Below are positions 48,858-61,353 of a stretch of 64,000 nucleotides of DNA, in pieces (the stretch's first letter is position 1; each line of letters begins with the position of its first letter). The notes below the pieces were generated by a model. It ran no database searches, was not told the DNA's origin, and was given only the letters and a program-made list of their open reading frames with translations. A program made the translations under genes and the position numbers. Source of the stretch: Hypomesus transpacificus (Eukaryota; Chordata; Actinopteri; Osmeriformes; Osmeridae); NCBI RefSeq assembly GCF_021917145.1, contig NC_061078.1, positions 10,429,604 through 10,493,603 of the forward strand, given 5' to 3'.

Positions 48858-51087
48858 AAGGAACGAGGAACTAGCTTTAGCCTAAGCAATTGTACAATGT
48901 CTGACCCCCAGCATCAGTGGGGCTCCAGTTTGCTGGTCAATATGCACATGGTGACATTAGGTTAAAGAAATGGGATCCATTGTAGTACACTGCTCTGTCA
49001 CAAGGACAATGGTGTAGCTATTGAAACAATCAATGAAATGTAGAATACAATTATTTTATATAATTCATCATCAATCATCTTATCAGTAACATAGTGTTGC
49101 TGTACACTTGGAAAACAAACAGGTTTTAAAGTATGAGGCTGAAAACTGTCAAAACAATCAAGTCTTTCCTTCTCACAGATTCTGATTAGAAAAACAACTT
49201 TCCTGGCTTCAAATGGCTTTGCAGGTGGTGTTCAGTATAATATGATATAATTGAATTGCTAAGCATCATAAATTATCAACCAGAAACATTATAAGCCAAA
49301 TGCCACATCTGTCTAGGGATTAAGTTCCTAAATTCTTTTCAGCACATTGCCATGCAAGACTTTAATGTGATTTATCAGCTCTGTTGTTTGTATGGAGAAC
49401 TTGCAAGAATGTGTGTGTTTGTGTGTGTGCGTGCATGTGATTTTAATAGTTTCTCTGTTCTCTTCTAGGTGTTCTATCACTTCCCTGGAAACAAAACTGG
49501 TCCATGCTCCAGTTAATCTGTAAAAAGGTGCTATTAACAGAGAAGAAGTTAGACAACACACCCACTACACACTGTCTAGTCTACCACTGAAATCAGTATC
49601 AGAAAGCTTTGTAAGAAGGACTCAATTATTCAAGTGAGTTTGCTGTCGTAATGAAGAGGACTGTTTGAAGCTAGGTAGGACAACTGGCTGGTCTTTCTTT
49701 TGAACACCCTTCAGTCTAGAAAAGGATTTGATAGATTTAAACAATAATTGTCTTTAATGAAAACTGTAGAACAACACTACTGATAATTAAAGAGATGACC
49801 ACTATACAAACTTGCCTCCGAGTGTGTCATGTCATAGGAACTGATTACAGACTGGATCATATGAAATAGATTACACTGTGTATGTAAAACATCATTACTT
49901 TGGGGTCAAACCCAACAGTGTCATTCATCTGGAATAAATCCAATGTAATGCTGGTGAGTCTCTCTGTGCCTCAGCTGGAGATACACAGAACGGGTACATG
50001 CACACACAAGCACATACACACACACACACACATTCTCTGTACCCCAGTGTCTGCTCGGTGGATGATTCCCCACATTGAACACTGTTGAGAGCTTTGATTG
50101 TTGAGAGGTTCAATTGGAGGAATCAATTCTCCAACGCCCCCAATGGCAGTGTCCCAGCCCAGTGTCATCACAGCTAACATCTGCACTCCTGCTGAGCCTG
50201 TCCACCGCTGGGCCTGGCTTACTGAAGCTACTTTTCTCACTGACAACTTCAGAGAACACATTCACAGTTCTCCAAACTACAAGCACATCATCTTCCGTTC
50301 CATACAGACCTTCGCATCAGCTGTCCGTACAGCGTGTTCTTCAGCCATAGACATGAGACAGACCATGATCTGCTCGTCTGGTCTGCTCTCTCCCGCAGCA
50401 GTCATACATTGATGGTCTCGCTCCAGGTTCAGGGGGAGAGGGCAGCCAGAGGAATCCAATACAGCATGAGCTAATTTCATTGATGCAAATGTTTCACTTA
50501 ACCTCCCTGTGGCACTCTGGCTACCATGGCGACAGTGTTCTCTGTGGCACCATTAAATAATTCTATCTCTCTCTGTCAGTTGATGTTTACCTTGCCTCTC
50601 CTTCACGCTCATCTCGGTCTCTTCCCCTCTCGTTCTACTTCCCACCAGCCTCTATCATTCTCTTGCTCACCTTATTATATCACTCCATTATTCTCTTCTT
50701 TCCAGCTCTCCGTCTCTAATTTACATTCAGGAGACTTCTTCTCAATGTCATGGTTTAACTACTGTCCACGTCGCAGTAGACATAGCCCAGGGTTCAGCTC
50801 AGAAAGACAAATGGCTTCATTGTCATTGAGACTGAAAGTCGAGCCATAAAACAACTGTGTCTGAGAACTGTCAGAGGATGGACATCTGGGGATGGCATTT
50901 CAGCAGAGTGGCTGTTGCTGCAGTGTATTCACCATGGGTATCAATCCTCCTATGATGTTGCTGAGCACAACCTTTCCCTTACACCTTGTCCACAACAAAT
51001 GACACAAACTACAACCCATTTCATTATATACATGTACAAGATTGGAATTATGAACCAATACAAAGTTGAGAGAAATTATTTTTTGAA

Positions 51088-51089
<2 letters not shown>

Positions 51090-51129
<40 letters not shown>
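51090..51129. repeat. (TA)n microsatellite
   Basis: Twenty TA units without interruption. Confidence 0.95.
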
Positions 51130-51132
<3 letters not shown>

Positions 51133-51750
51133 TTCCAGCCTATTATATTGATGGACGTGAATGCTGTAAATTGAGTTTCGTTTTGAAATAATAACATGCA
51201 TTAGAGTGTGGAATTGAAAATGCCCCCCCTTCCCTCTCTCCATTTCTCTCTCTCTTTCTCCTTCTATTGCCTTTCTCTCTTTTTCTCTCCTTCTCTCCTT
51301 CTCTCCTTCTCTCCATTTCTCTGGATCTAAGGAAAGGTCAGCTAGCTCTGGGCTCCTGTGTCTGCTTCCCAGGGTGTCGTGGAGTGGAGATTAAATGCTA
51401 CATTTACAAATGGATGACTACTTCATCCATACCATTAACCCAGCAGACCTGTCAGCTCAAATAAACTTCTTTCACTGGTATATTTCACAACACAAAGGTA
51501 AAAGCTTAGTGCCTGGGTTTGGTGGACATGTGATGATGGCCAGGAATGGGCCGGTGCCGAACCAACGTGATCCTCTCGTAGACTGAAAACAACCTGCTGC
51601 GGGCGTCGGGTTTCATAATAAACCAATTCAAGCCTCCCCATCCGACACAGCTGGCATGTTAATTGCAGCCTCCCGTAGTTTTTTATCTGCTGGCATACTA
51701 GCAGCCTTCAGCTGGTAGAGGAGACTGGCTGGGCCTTCAGGCTGCTGCAG

Positions 51751-52260
51751 GGTGCTGCAAGGTGCTGCAGGGTGCTGCAGGGTGCTGCAGGGTGCTGCAG
51801 GGTGCTTCAGGGTGCTGCAAGGTGCTGCAAGGTGCTGCAAGGTGCTGCAAGGTGCTGCAAGGTGCTGCAGGGTGCTGCAAGGTGCTTCAGGGTGCTGCAA
51901 GGTGCTGCAGGGTGCTGCAAGGTGCTGCAAGGTGCTGCAGGGTGCTGCAGGGTGCTTCAGGGTGCTGCAAGGTGCTGCAGGGTGCTGCAAGGTGCTGCAA
52001 GGTGCTGCAAGGTGCTGCAGGGTGCTGCAAGGTGCTGCAGGGTGCTGCAGGGTGCTGCAGGGTGCTGCAGGGTGCTTCAGGGTGCTGCAGGGTGCTGCAG
52101 GGTGCTTCAGGGTGCTGCAGGGTGCTGCAGGGTGCTGCAAGGTGCTGCAAGGTGCTGCAGGGTGCTGCAGGGTGCTTCAGGGTGCTGCAGGGTGCTTCAG
52201 GGTGCTGCAGGGTGCTGCAGGGTGCTTCAGGGTGCTGCAGGGTGTTGCAAGGTGCTGCAG
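51751..52260. repeat. 10-bp minisatellite, 51 units in perfect register
   Basis: Fifty-one consecutive 10-base units with no insertion or deletion. Only three main variants occur: GGTGCTGCAG (25 units), GGTGCTGCAA (17) and GGTGCTTCAG (8), plus one GGTGTTGCAA. The GCAA form dominates the first half and the TTCAG form is denser in the second half. A degenerate unit (GCTGCTGCAG) precedes the array. Because 10 is not a multiple of 3 and no unit makes a stop, long frames run through it in several phases on both strands; none is judged a gene. Confidence 0.97.
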
Positions 52261-52819
52261 GGAGGCCAGGACGGTCTACTCAGGCAGCTTTTGGGAAGGG
52301 GGGGGGGTGCCTCGCTCAACCCCTGTAACACAACAAACCTGGAACCATCATGTACCATGACAATTGTAACCATCAGGTGTACAAGGACAAACCTGTATTG
52401 ATAACTCTGTACTAAAGATCCCAGTACAACCAAAGGAAAGAGGCTATGCCCGAGGGCCATTATTAGAGCTCCTCCCTCCCCACTCTTGTGTCTGATAAGT
52501 GGTTCCCGTCCTTGTCCTGTTCGGTGGACACTCCAGGACAGCAGCTAAAACGAGATAAACAAGCCCTCCACCAAAGCAAGGACGGAGCGAGAGCAGGGGA
52601 GGGGGCTGGAGGTCCAGTCTTCATCATGCCGCAGGAACAGTGAACAGAGGAGCAGCAGCTGTCCGTGCAGCCTTCAGCAGTGTTGTGTTGTCAGGATGGT
52701 GGTTCACTGGAGATAGAAAGCTAAATATAAAGAGAGATGTTAGGGTGTGGAGCTTTCTGTCTGTTGGTTTGTCTCTCCTTGTCTTCCTCTGTCTCTCCGT
52801 CTCTCTGTCTCTCTGTCTT

Positions 52820-52823
52820 CGTC

Positions 52824-52890
<67 letters not shown>

Positions 52891-52970
52891 TCTCCTGGTT
52901 CCCCTCTCTCTCTCCTGGTTCCCCTCTCTCTCTCTCTCTCTCTCTTTCTCTCATCTCTCTCTCTCTAGCT
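52820..52970. repeat. (CT)n microsatellite with CTGGTTCCC inserts
   Basis: About 60 bases of pure CT, then two CTCCTGGTTCCC copies, then more CT. Confidence 0.9.
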
Positions 52971-53810
52971 CACAAAACTCCCAGGTGACATGGTCTTCTC
53001 AGAGAGGCATCAGAAGCATCATTGTGGTGTTACAGGTTCACTGGCAGCCTGAACCTCAGGTAGACTGTCGATAGAGTTGGGGACCCCCAGGTCCTGCTAG
53101 TGAGGCTCTTTAATGGATGGTCCCTTCAGATGAGCAGCTTTTTCCCAACCAGGCGGAAGCTGGGAAGTAAGGGGTGGTTCTGGAGGCTGGGGGCGGGCGT
53201 TTCCCACATCTGCTGCTGCTAGAGAGAGAGCTTGTCACACAAATCCTTACAAACACACACACACAAACACACCCACACATGGTATAGCTATTCATGCTCA
53301 TAACAGTGTGTGTGTGTATCCATGCTTTCCCCAAGAACTAGCCATGCAGTGGGGCATGGTGAACTGAGCTCTCCCCTCCCCCCTCCACCTCCACTGTGCC
53401 CCTCAAGATGAGAGCTCTGATGAGTCACCTTGGGAGAGTCTCACACACACCTTTGACCACTTATACATCTACTGTATGCTGACACATAGACACACACATA
53501 CGCACACACACCTGTGAGCACACATACATGCACTGTCTGCTGACACACACATGCACACACACCCCGATAAGACAGAGAGGGAACGAGGACTTGTGCTGAG
53601 CTGCATTAATGGGGTTTTCATGGCTGCTGAGGGGATTTATTAAAAAGAGCCCCAAGCTATTACACACACACACACCTGCACATGCACACATGCACAGCCA
53701 CACTCGCACACCTACGCACACACGTGCACACTCACCCATGTTCAGTGCTACAGTGTGTCAGTGCAGGTTGTTAGATTGTCCATCACCTACCTTCAAACTC
53801 CCTTCTCCTC

Positions 53811-53908
53811 CCCCTCTGTACCCGACCCCTCCCCTTCATCCCCCCTCTGTACCCGACCCCTCCCCTTCATCCCCCCTCTGTACCCGACCCCTCCCCTTCA
53901 TCCCCCCT
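53811..53908. repeat. 31-bp tandem repeat, three copies
   Basis: Three nearly exact 31-base units beginning CTCTGTACCCGACCCCTCC, C/T-rich on the + strand. Confidence 0.9.
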
Positions 53909-54234
53909 CCTACCCTGTACTCCATGACGCCCTAATGAACAGCATGTTAGCTCAGCTGGCCGCTCCTGTTGCTCAGCATAATGATCCTGTACTCCATCAC
54001 ATGATTTATACATTTAGGAAACAAAACCTGCCCTTTTTGAAAAATGACCCACTTAAGGAAATGAGCTTGTAGCTCCATCCATGCTAGGCTGGGAGCAAAT
54101 AAATGACACTTCTATCGTGATACATGGTTTATTACATGACTTGAGAAATGTAAAAACACATGTTAAGGAACATGAGAGCGGTATGCATGTGTATGGGTGT
54201 GTGTCTTTGTGCGGGTGTGGGTGTATTTTGTCTA

Positions 54235-54274
54235 TGTATGTCTGTATGTATGTATGTATGTATGTATGTATGTA

Positions 54275-54310
<36 letters not shown>
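54235..54310. repeat. (ATGT)n(GT)n compound microsatellite
   Basis: About ten GTAT/ATGT tetramers running into about 16 GT units. Confidence 0.95.
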
Positions 54311-54313
<3 letters not shown>

Positions 54314-54949
54314 AGTGACAACAGTGTCCCAGGCTGCAGCCCAGTCTGGAGTGACATCTCTGAAATGTTACCTGTCACCCGAGGCTGTGGATGTCACTCA
54401 CACACCTCCTCACTGAGGCCCAGGTTGAGGAGGGAGGGATGCGAGAGGAGGAAGGGACACAAAAGAAAAGGAGCTGATGGAATAAGTATAAGAATGTGGA
54501 ACCCAGAGATATGGTTTCGCGAGAGAGAGAGAGAGAGATAAGGAGAGCAAGAGAACAACAGAGAGTGAAAGGTCAGTGGTCCTTGTGGCTCACACCTCGG
54601 AGGAACAGCTGAAAGATGAGCTATAGACTGTCCTCATCCTCTTCATCCAGGAGAGGTGTAAAGACTGTCCTCATCCCTAAGGAGTCTGTGCCACCCACCT
54701 GAGAGACAAAAGCCCAGTGGAAACTCAACAGCAGTCTCCTACCCTGCTGCATGCCTGCTAGGGAGTCTAGTGTGGCAGTCTTATCTGACAGAGAGTGGGT
54801 ACTCACAGTTTTCAGGGAATCACATTAAGCCATGACACCACTGCTGACTTCATGTTATGTGTATCCCATAAATCTCACGCACTACAAATCACTCTACATC
54901 TATTCTGCCTGTTCTCTCAGCCGGTCTGAATGCATTTTTAACTACACAC

Positions 54950-55100
54950 AGAGAGTGGGTCCCTGCTGGTTGACCGGGTAAGAGCATGTAGTACTGAGGC
55001 TTAGGCGTCAATGCAGGAGCCTGGGTTAGATTCCGGCAATTTCCTACATGTCTTCCCCTCTTTCTCTCCAACTGTCTAGAAAAAAAGCCCAAAAGTATCT
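54950..55100 (+). mobile_element. tRNA-derived SINE remnant
   Basis: The head carries a tRNA-type A box (TGGTTGACCGG, 54967-54977) and a B box (GGTTAGATTCC, 55024-55034) with one change from GGTTCGANTCC. After that comes TTTCCTACATGTCTTCCCCTC and CTCTCC-rich body sequence of the kind common in teleost SINEs, then an A-rich tail from about 55080. No clear target duplication was found. Family name not assigned. Confidence 0.65.
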
Positions 55101-55304
55101 AAAAACACATCACACACAGACCAGACTGCTGATCTGATGAAAGGTCTACACCGAGGAATGGGTTCCTGACTAGACCAGTACAGGTCTAACATTGCTATAA
55201 CGTAAAGGCTTTATAGCTACTAAACTGAGGTGTGTGTTTTTTTCAACAAGGTACTTGACAGCATATTTATTTGAAGTTGTTACTGCAATTGATTTGGGGG
55301 CTGG

Positions 55305-55352
55305 CTTTGTTGTTGTTGTTGTTGGTCTTCTTGCTGTTGTTGTTGTTGTGGC
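55305..55352. repeat. (GTT)n trinucleotide repeat
   Basis: Two GTT runs separated by GGTCTTCTTGCT. Confidence 0.85.
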
Positions 55353-56456
55353 GTCTGTGTTCTCTCAACAGAATCTGAGAGGCTGTTTGCAGACAAAGAA
55401 GTTATTTTCTGCATTTCCCATAATGCTCCTGTCTAGCAGACTGTCTGTCTCCCTGCTGTGTTGACACAAGAAAACCACCCCCGTCACAGTCTCGTCACGG
55501 CAACCAGCTCAGACAGCACTGGTAAGGGACATCCATACATCGCCTGGTTATGAAAAGAGTCATTCTGTTCCAGAGCCAAAATTGCTCTGTGATTTCACAG
55601 CATTTTAGAAGTGTGTTCTGTCTGTTCTGTCTGGCAGTTCTGATGCTGCTGTTTGTGATTCAGCACAATGAGAATGTTTCTAAAACCTGAATGTAACATG
55701 TAACATGATGGAGGTGTCTTGATCTTGTTGTGTATGTTTTCCACAGTTTGTGTGTGTGTGTGCGTGTGTGCGGGTGTGTTTCCCTCGGTGTGTGTATATT
55801 CGTGTTCAATGATGTTGCTTCTGATGGGACATTCTGGGGAACAAATGGTTCCCACAGCAATTTGAAGAAAAAATCTAAACCTTTTATCGTTGTGTTGTGT
55901 CCTCTGAAAACACAAAATGCTGATGGTCTGCAGGTCTGACGACCGAGAGGATTTGCTGACTGGATCCCTTCCCCCAGGCCTCATTAAGCATTGTACACAA
56001 ACCTACCGAGTCAAGCAAGTCATTTACCTGTGGTGGCTAAAATCTGTCTCAGGAGTTGTTGACAGATCTGTGGTCTTCAAGACAACATGGCAGCCTCTGC
56101 AGGAGTCAACTAGTGATTCCATGAAAGTCCTTAATGAGTGGATTTCTACCTGTGATGTTAGCTAACAAACAGACATCAAAGCACTTAGATTCAAGGCAAT
56201 CTCATTGATTGAGCTATTGGCCATGTCTTTGAGGTGGCCAAATGACTTGCATGTTATGTAATAGCTGCATTGTTAAAACATGACCACTAGGGGTCAGAGT
56301 TAAAGATTAACTATATTGCGACAGCATTCATTCTCTAAAACATTCTTTAGGTGAGGACCACTGTTGAGGAGACATTGAAATCCCACTACCTGAGGATAAA
56401 GATTGTCAATGAAGCTCTTATAAATATGACAATGACCTCCGTCTACCACAGCTGAA

Positions 56457-56625
56457 GTGTGTGCGTGCATGTGTGTGTAGATGACACACACAAACACACA
56501 CGCATACACAAACACATAGAGACACACACACATGCAAACACACGCACGAACACATGCAGATGCACACATATACAAACACACATGTACACACACACACACA
56601 CACACATACACATACACACACACAG
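56457..56625. repeat. Imperfect CA-rich repeat
   Basis: A short GT part followed by CACACA with CATG, CGCA and AAACA interruptions over about 170 bases. Confidence 0.85.
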
Positions 56626-57027
56626 TGCTGATTACCAATGGTGAGCTGCCATCTGGAGAGTGAGATTGCTCTGAGATAGTGCTGAACGTGGCCTTACCAC
56701 TGGGAATGAATGATTAATTGGTTTCTTCAGAGAAAGCAAGTTTTAAAAGAACACTGCACCCCAATCTGCTGCTATAAGAAAAACAGACAAACAATCCATT
56801 ATCCCAGGTCTGTCAGAGACAGGAGATTTACCCCAACTAGGGCAGCAAACACAAACACACACATGCCCTCCCCATAGAGCAACAGATAGTGCTCTATAGC
56901 GTAAACTGCCTCTTTTTAAACTAAATGACTTATTACGTAATGCAGTCATGCCAAATACCAGTTTTACTTTCAAACAGAACCTTTCTGTGTGGAAACATGG
57001 AAGCTCAATCAGGCAGCAGGCATGTGG

Positions 57028-57045
57028 TGTGTGTGTGTGTCTGTC

Positions 57046-57085
<40 letters not shown>

Positions 57086-57310
57086 CTGAAGGGTGATTTG
57101 TCATTGGAGTGTCACATCAGGAAGGCTTACATGACTGCAATATATATGTGTGAGTGTGGTTGTATGTAGAGGTGTGTGTGTTTGTTTTGTACTGTATGTG
57201 TGTGTGTGTAGCTGAGTGTGTAGGTGTGTGTGTGTGTTTGTAGGCAAGAGTGTGTCTGCGTGTCTATGTAGATGTGGGTGTGTGTGTATGGGGGTGCATA
57301 TGTCTGAGTG
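57028..57310. repeat. GT microsatellite and decayed GT-rich tract
   Basis: (GT)n at 57028-57081, then unique sequence, then TGTGTG mixed with TAGG and TATG to about 57310. Confidence 0.85.
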
Positions 57311-58224
57311 TGTTTAATTTCATCACTGCCCACTCAGAATGTTTTGACGGTCACGGCTGGCTGGTTTTCCATCTCCTCTGCCTACGTCTGGTCCTCATTA
57401 CCTCACGTGATTGGTGGAATTAAAGCAGCATGCTCTGTGCCTATCCCCAAGCAACACAACATACCTCCACAGCCAACGTACTCATGTTCTCTCTCACACA
57501 TGTACACATGCACGCACGCGCACACACACACACACACATACACACATCACACATTACACACAGACACAAGGCAGGTTAGCTCCTGTCTCTCCAAGCCCCC
57601 CCCTCCCCCCCCCCAGGAGGGTAGAGGTGTTAACAGCCCCAGTCAGAGGTGCAGGCAGCACTGTCAGACCTGCTGAACCCAGCCCACCTGGGATGGGAGG
57701 AGAAGATGGAGAGCGACGGAGGTCAGAGGGGGAGACACAGGAGAGACCTCCAGGAGGGAGATTCGCCCAGAGGATGGGAGCTTAGCTGAGGAGTCACAGG
57801 AAGGGGAGCTCCATAGGGGAGACCGCAGGCCCAACTGGGGCCCACGCTGGGGTGGGGAGGTTATCTGCTCTCTCCTTGTAGGTATCCTCCATGCAGGTCT
57901 CTCCTCCGCGTGTTTAAAAATGTGCAAACACTGAGGGAAGACCAGGAGAGTGTGCTTCGGTAAACTCGTATGTCCTACTTAGACTGAAGTACATTCGTAC
58001 TCTCATTATCTCGACCATCGTCTGTCTATTCTGTCTGATTGGGTTGAAAAAAAGCTGGCTGATTATGATGAACGTCTTAATCATCTCCTTAGACAGCCTG
58101 GTGCATGAAAGCAAGGCAGTCCCCCTGGTTCAGAGTCTGATGACAGGCATGCCGGCTGCACTACATCTAGTAATGTGGAGCCCAGTGCCATATATGTTGG
58201 CTAATGAGCTGTCCCTTTCATTTT

Positions 58225-58227
<3 letters not shown>

Positions 58228-58263
<36 letters not shown>

Positions 58264-58272
58264 GCACACACA
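58228..58272. repeat. CA microsatellite
   Basis: About 45 bases of (CA)n with AA and CG interruptions, followed by about 200 bases of GAGAGA-rich sequence. Confidence 0.9.
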
Positions 58273-58853
58273 CAGTACAGTGGTACCACAAAAGGAGAGA
58301 GACAAAAAGAGAGAGTGACAACGACATGATCTCTGTGTGTGTATGAGAGAGACTAAGTGAGAGAGAGAGATGCCCAGGGAGACAGAATGAGAGAAAAAGG
58401 GGGAGAGAGGAAAATATAGAAGGAGAAAGGGACAGAGACAATGAAAGAGAGACAAAAAGATAGAGACATAATGAGAGAGGTGGGGACAAGGAGAGAAAGA
58501 CACATAATGAAGAGAGGGATAGGGAAAGAGATTCAAAAACCTCATATCAGCACTTCTCTCCTTTTTCTGTCTAATCTGGGGACAATTTCCTCTCATTATC
58601 ATGATGACTTTACACAGTGGCCATCTGGAGGCCAGTTCATACCTTGGTGCATCGTTCCTGTGCAGTGTGTACGTGTGCATGGAAAGGAATAAAACATGCT
58701 TGGTTTTTGGTAGGGCAGGGAGAGATAGGCTTCTGCCACTGTATTGTGTGAGTGTCAAAACACATCACATAGTCCAAGCTCAGTCCACAGTCTATGCACA
58801 CTATCAGTGACATCTCTGTCTTTCAACTAGCAACAAAAGCTTTACTCTGAGAT

Positions 58854-58855
<2 letters not shown>

Positions 58856-58903
<48 letters not shown>

Positions 58904-58910
58904 TAGAGAG
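58856..58910. repeat. (GT)n(GA)n microsatellite
   Basis: About 17 GT units followed by GAGAGAGAGATAGAGAGA. Confidence 0.9.
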
Positions 58911-59279
58911 ATCCTGCAGTCAAAGGCTTAATTGTATTCAGTATGCTGAAACTTCCTGTCTTCCTTTCATTGGTATCCCTGACCTCGCTGGTCTGTTAAC
59001 TGCCTATCAAACCTCTCACCTTCGCAATCCCTGCAAATCTCTCCTCCCTCTGTCGATCCTTCCCCATCGTAAAACATAAAGAGAGATATTGGAGAGAGAG
59101 GCATGGAGAGAGAAGAACAGACAGACTTTCACACTAGAACATCTAGTGCTCAGGTTTTATAGGTCTGAACAAGTGAATGTATTCAGTGTTGCTGTAGATT
59201 GTTTAAAGTCCGACTGGACTGATAAAGAATAGGAAACTCCAGGTCTTACCAGAGGGAAAACTAATGTAAAAAATCACAA

Positions 59280-60903
59280 TTTATTATGTCAAAAAATAAG
59301 AAATAAAATACAAAATTTACAGTAGACTTGAAATATATTTTTCCAATCATACAGATTCATACTTAGAGATTTATGTTAGGAGTTACCCTTAACTATTATG
59401 TATGACAGAACCAGTATAAGATAATGACTACACTCATTACATAGAGTGAATGGTTTAATCCCTGTATGGCAACACTTGAAGATGTTGATGTAGGAGCAGG
59501 CCCATGTCTTAAAAGCACCAAAGAATACATAGTGGCATTTAATGTACCAAACATATGTGCAACTAAAATAAAACATACAGTACAGGAATATTTCAACAGA
59601 TTTGCACTCGTATCAGTAACAAAGCATTTCGCAACAATTACTTATGGATAAAACAAATGAGCTACAATTCAGCATTTAAATAATCCTTAACATGAACATG
59701 TTCCTGTGTCCTGTTCATTCTGAAAACAGCAACAAGAACCAGAATCTACTTAATCAAAGATGACATGGAATTGAATTCCACAGTAGTGAATTCTGTCAAG
59801 AGTTATTAGCACCATCAAAATGCTAGGCTTTACAGGGAGGCAAGACTGGGGCATCTATTGCACACACACACAGTTGCTACTGTGCTACAGGATGTGGTGT
59901 GTTTGATTACAAGTCAGATGCGTTCATAACAAAGAGCACCATGTTTAGTATCAGTGTCCGTTAAAACCAGAGTTTAGCTTACGTCAAGGTTATTAAGAGT
60001 TAACAAAACAGGATCTGCGCAGTAAAGCAGAGAGTGTGTGTGTGTGTGTGTGAAAGGGTAACACTGCAGTTCAGATGGCTCAGTTGGTTGACGCATCTCT
60101 GGGCACCTCCTACCTGTGTGAGAACGGACAGCCCACACGTATCTGAACTCTCTCTCTCTCCCCCCCTTCCTAGTGTTACCCCATCTGGGATTAGCATCAG
60201 TTCACCCAAAGCTCTTCTCCAGTCTATTAGTCCAACTTGTCATGTGAAAAGGCAAATATCCAGGTTACTATTATGTGCCAGGTGAGTTGTCCAGTCTCCC
60301 AGTCTCCCAGAGACCCTCAGATCAGAGGATCCCGCAGATCCACTGATCTGCTGGCTAGCTTGGTATTCTCACCTTAAAACAACATATTTATACCCCTCCC
60401 CCCATAGCAAGTCTTAAATAGCAACAAAGACACACACGACACGTACAACATAGAACATGACAGTTTGTGAGGGAACTGGCAGAGGATGGGGTGTGTGGTT
60501 CTGAAGGGCAGTCAGCTGGTGGCTCTGCCCCAGCCCTGGGCTGCTCCCTGGGTCACACAGAGGAGAGTTCACCCTGAATGTCGACCCACACCGACAACAG
60601 AACAGGCCCGCCCAGACAGCCCACCTCTGACGTCAAACACTTTGGTTTACAGCAACATAAGGCTTATTGTTTTTCAAGTCTTCATCAAACTGGAAGCTTA
60701 GTGATCTCACATAGACACACATCTGTATTGTAAAAGTGATTTTTTTAAAACGTCCATTGGTAACCATAATAACAGTAACGAAAATAATAACAACAACTGC
60801 AATAAAAACAAATAAAACGTCATGTAACAGTAAAAGACAAAAAAAAAGAAAAGAAACACATCTAAAATTGGAGCGCTAGGTGGTAGGGGGAATGTGTTGG
60901 TCA
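59280..60903 (-). other. adamts17: Probable 3' UTR of adamts17
   Basis: Mostly repeat-free sequence following the adamts17 stop. A minus-strand AATAAA occurs at 59285-59280, which would end a 3' UTR of about 1.6 kb. A short GT tract lies at 60033-60052. The extent is inferred from the signal position only. Confidence 0.45.
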
Positions 60904-61353
60904 TTAACTCTTGCGTGGCGTTTTGTTAGCGTAAAAGTCCCTGCACGTGTCACAGCAGCGTTGGTACCACCTCATGTCCTTACACAGGCTCTTCTCCCTG
61001 ACCACGCGGCAGTACACCGTCCACTGGTCACCTGCACACTTGTAGCTCAGAGCAGCTGGGGACAGACAGCACACACACAAGCCCAGTCAGAACACAGTTA
61101 CACTTACACACACACACACACAGAGGGATGCGGGCACACACGCACACTCTCCCTCTCTTGTGCCAGTGTACTTACCTAATCTGGGTGAGGTGATGGTGTT
61201 GATGTTGATCTTCTCGTTGCACGCCCCCTGGTGGCAGGGTCGGTAGGTTGGGGGCCTCAACATGGTCGGGCAGTCGTTACCGTGACGACCCGTCACCCTG
61301 TGCATACATTGGACCACTCTGGACTGGAGACCCTTCCCACAAGATGACGAGCA
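60904..61353 (-). CDS. adamts17: ADAMTS17, last two coding exons (partial, C-terminus)
   Basis: Secreted zinc metalloprotease of the ADAMTS family, linked in mammals to fibrillin microfibrils and short stature. Only the C-terminal end is here: exons 61353-61176 and 61055-60904, joined by a GT-AG intron with a split Ala codon. The first encodes a thrombospondin type 1 repeat ([16 protein letters not shown]...) with its six cysteines and the linker [14 protein letters not shown]. The second encodes the PLAC domain, with six cysteines in YKC-VYC-SLC-CC-TC spacing, and ends at [11 protein letters not shown] before TAA. The ITSPRL linker and the [21 protein letters not shown] ending are characteristic of ADAMTS17; its closest paralogue ADAMTS19 is the alternative. 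The protease domain lies beyond the window's right edge. Confidence 0.9.

Larger units (their letters stand above)
47901..59279. other. 11.4-kb region without recognised genes
   Basis: Between the minar1 promoter and the adamts17 3' end. No conserved exon was found on either strand. It holds a perfect 13-bp hairpin near 48.8 kb, a 51-unit minisatellite, a SINE remnant and many dinucleotide microsatellites, listed separately. Confidence 0.4.

Noticed and set aside
51751..52260. Possible CRISPR-like array
   Set aside because: Units are 10 bases head to tail with no spacers, in a vertebrate genome; it is a minisatellite.
51752..52401. Long open frames (about 170-210 codons) on both strands over the 10-bp array
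   Set aside because: They arise because the repeated unit contains no stop in these frames. The predicted peptides are pure repeats with no start context, splice sites or conserved ends.
60065..60110. tRNA-like A-box sequence (GGCTCAGTTGGTTGACGC)
   Set aside because: It resembles a tRNA or SINE head, but no B box, cloverleaf or tail follows; too little to call.
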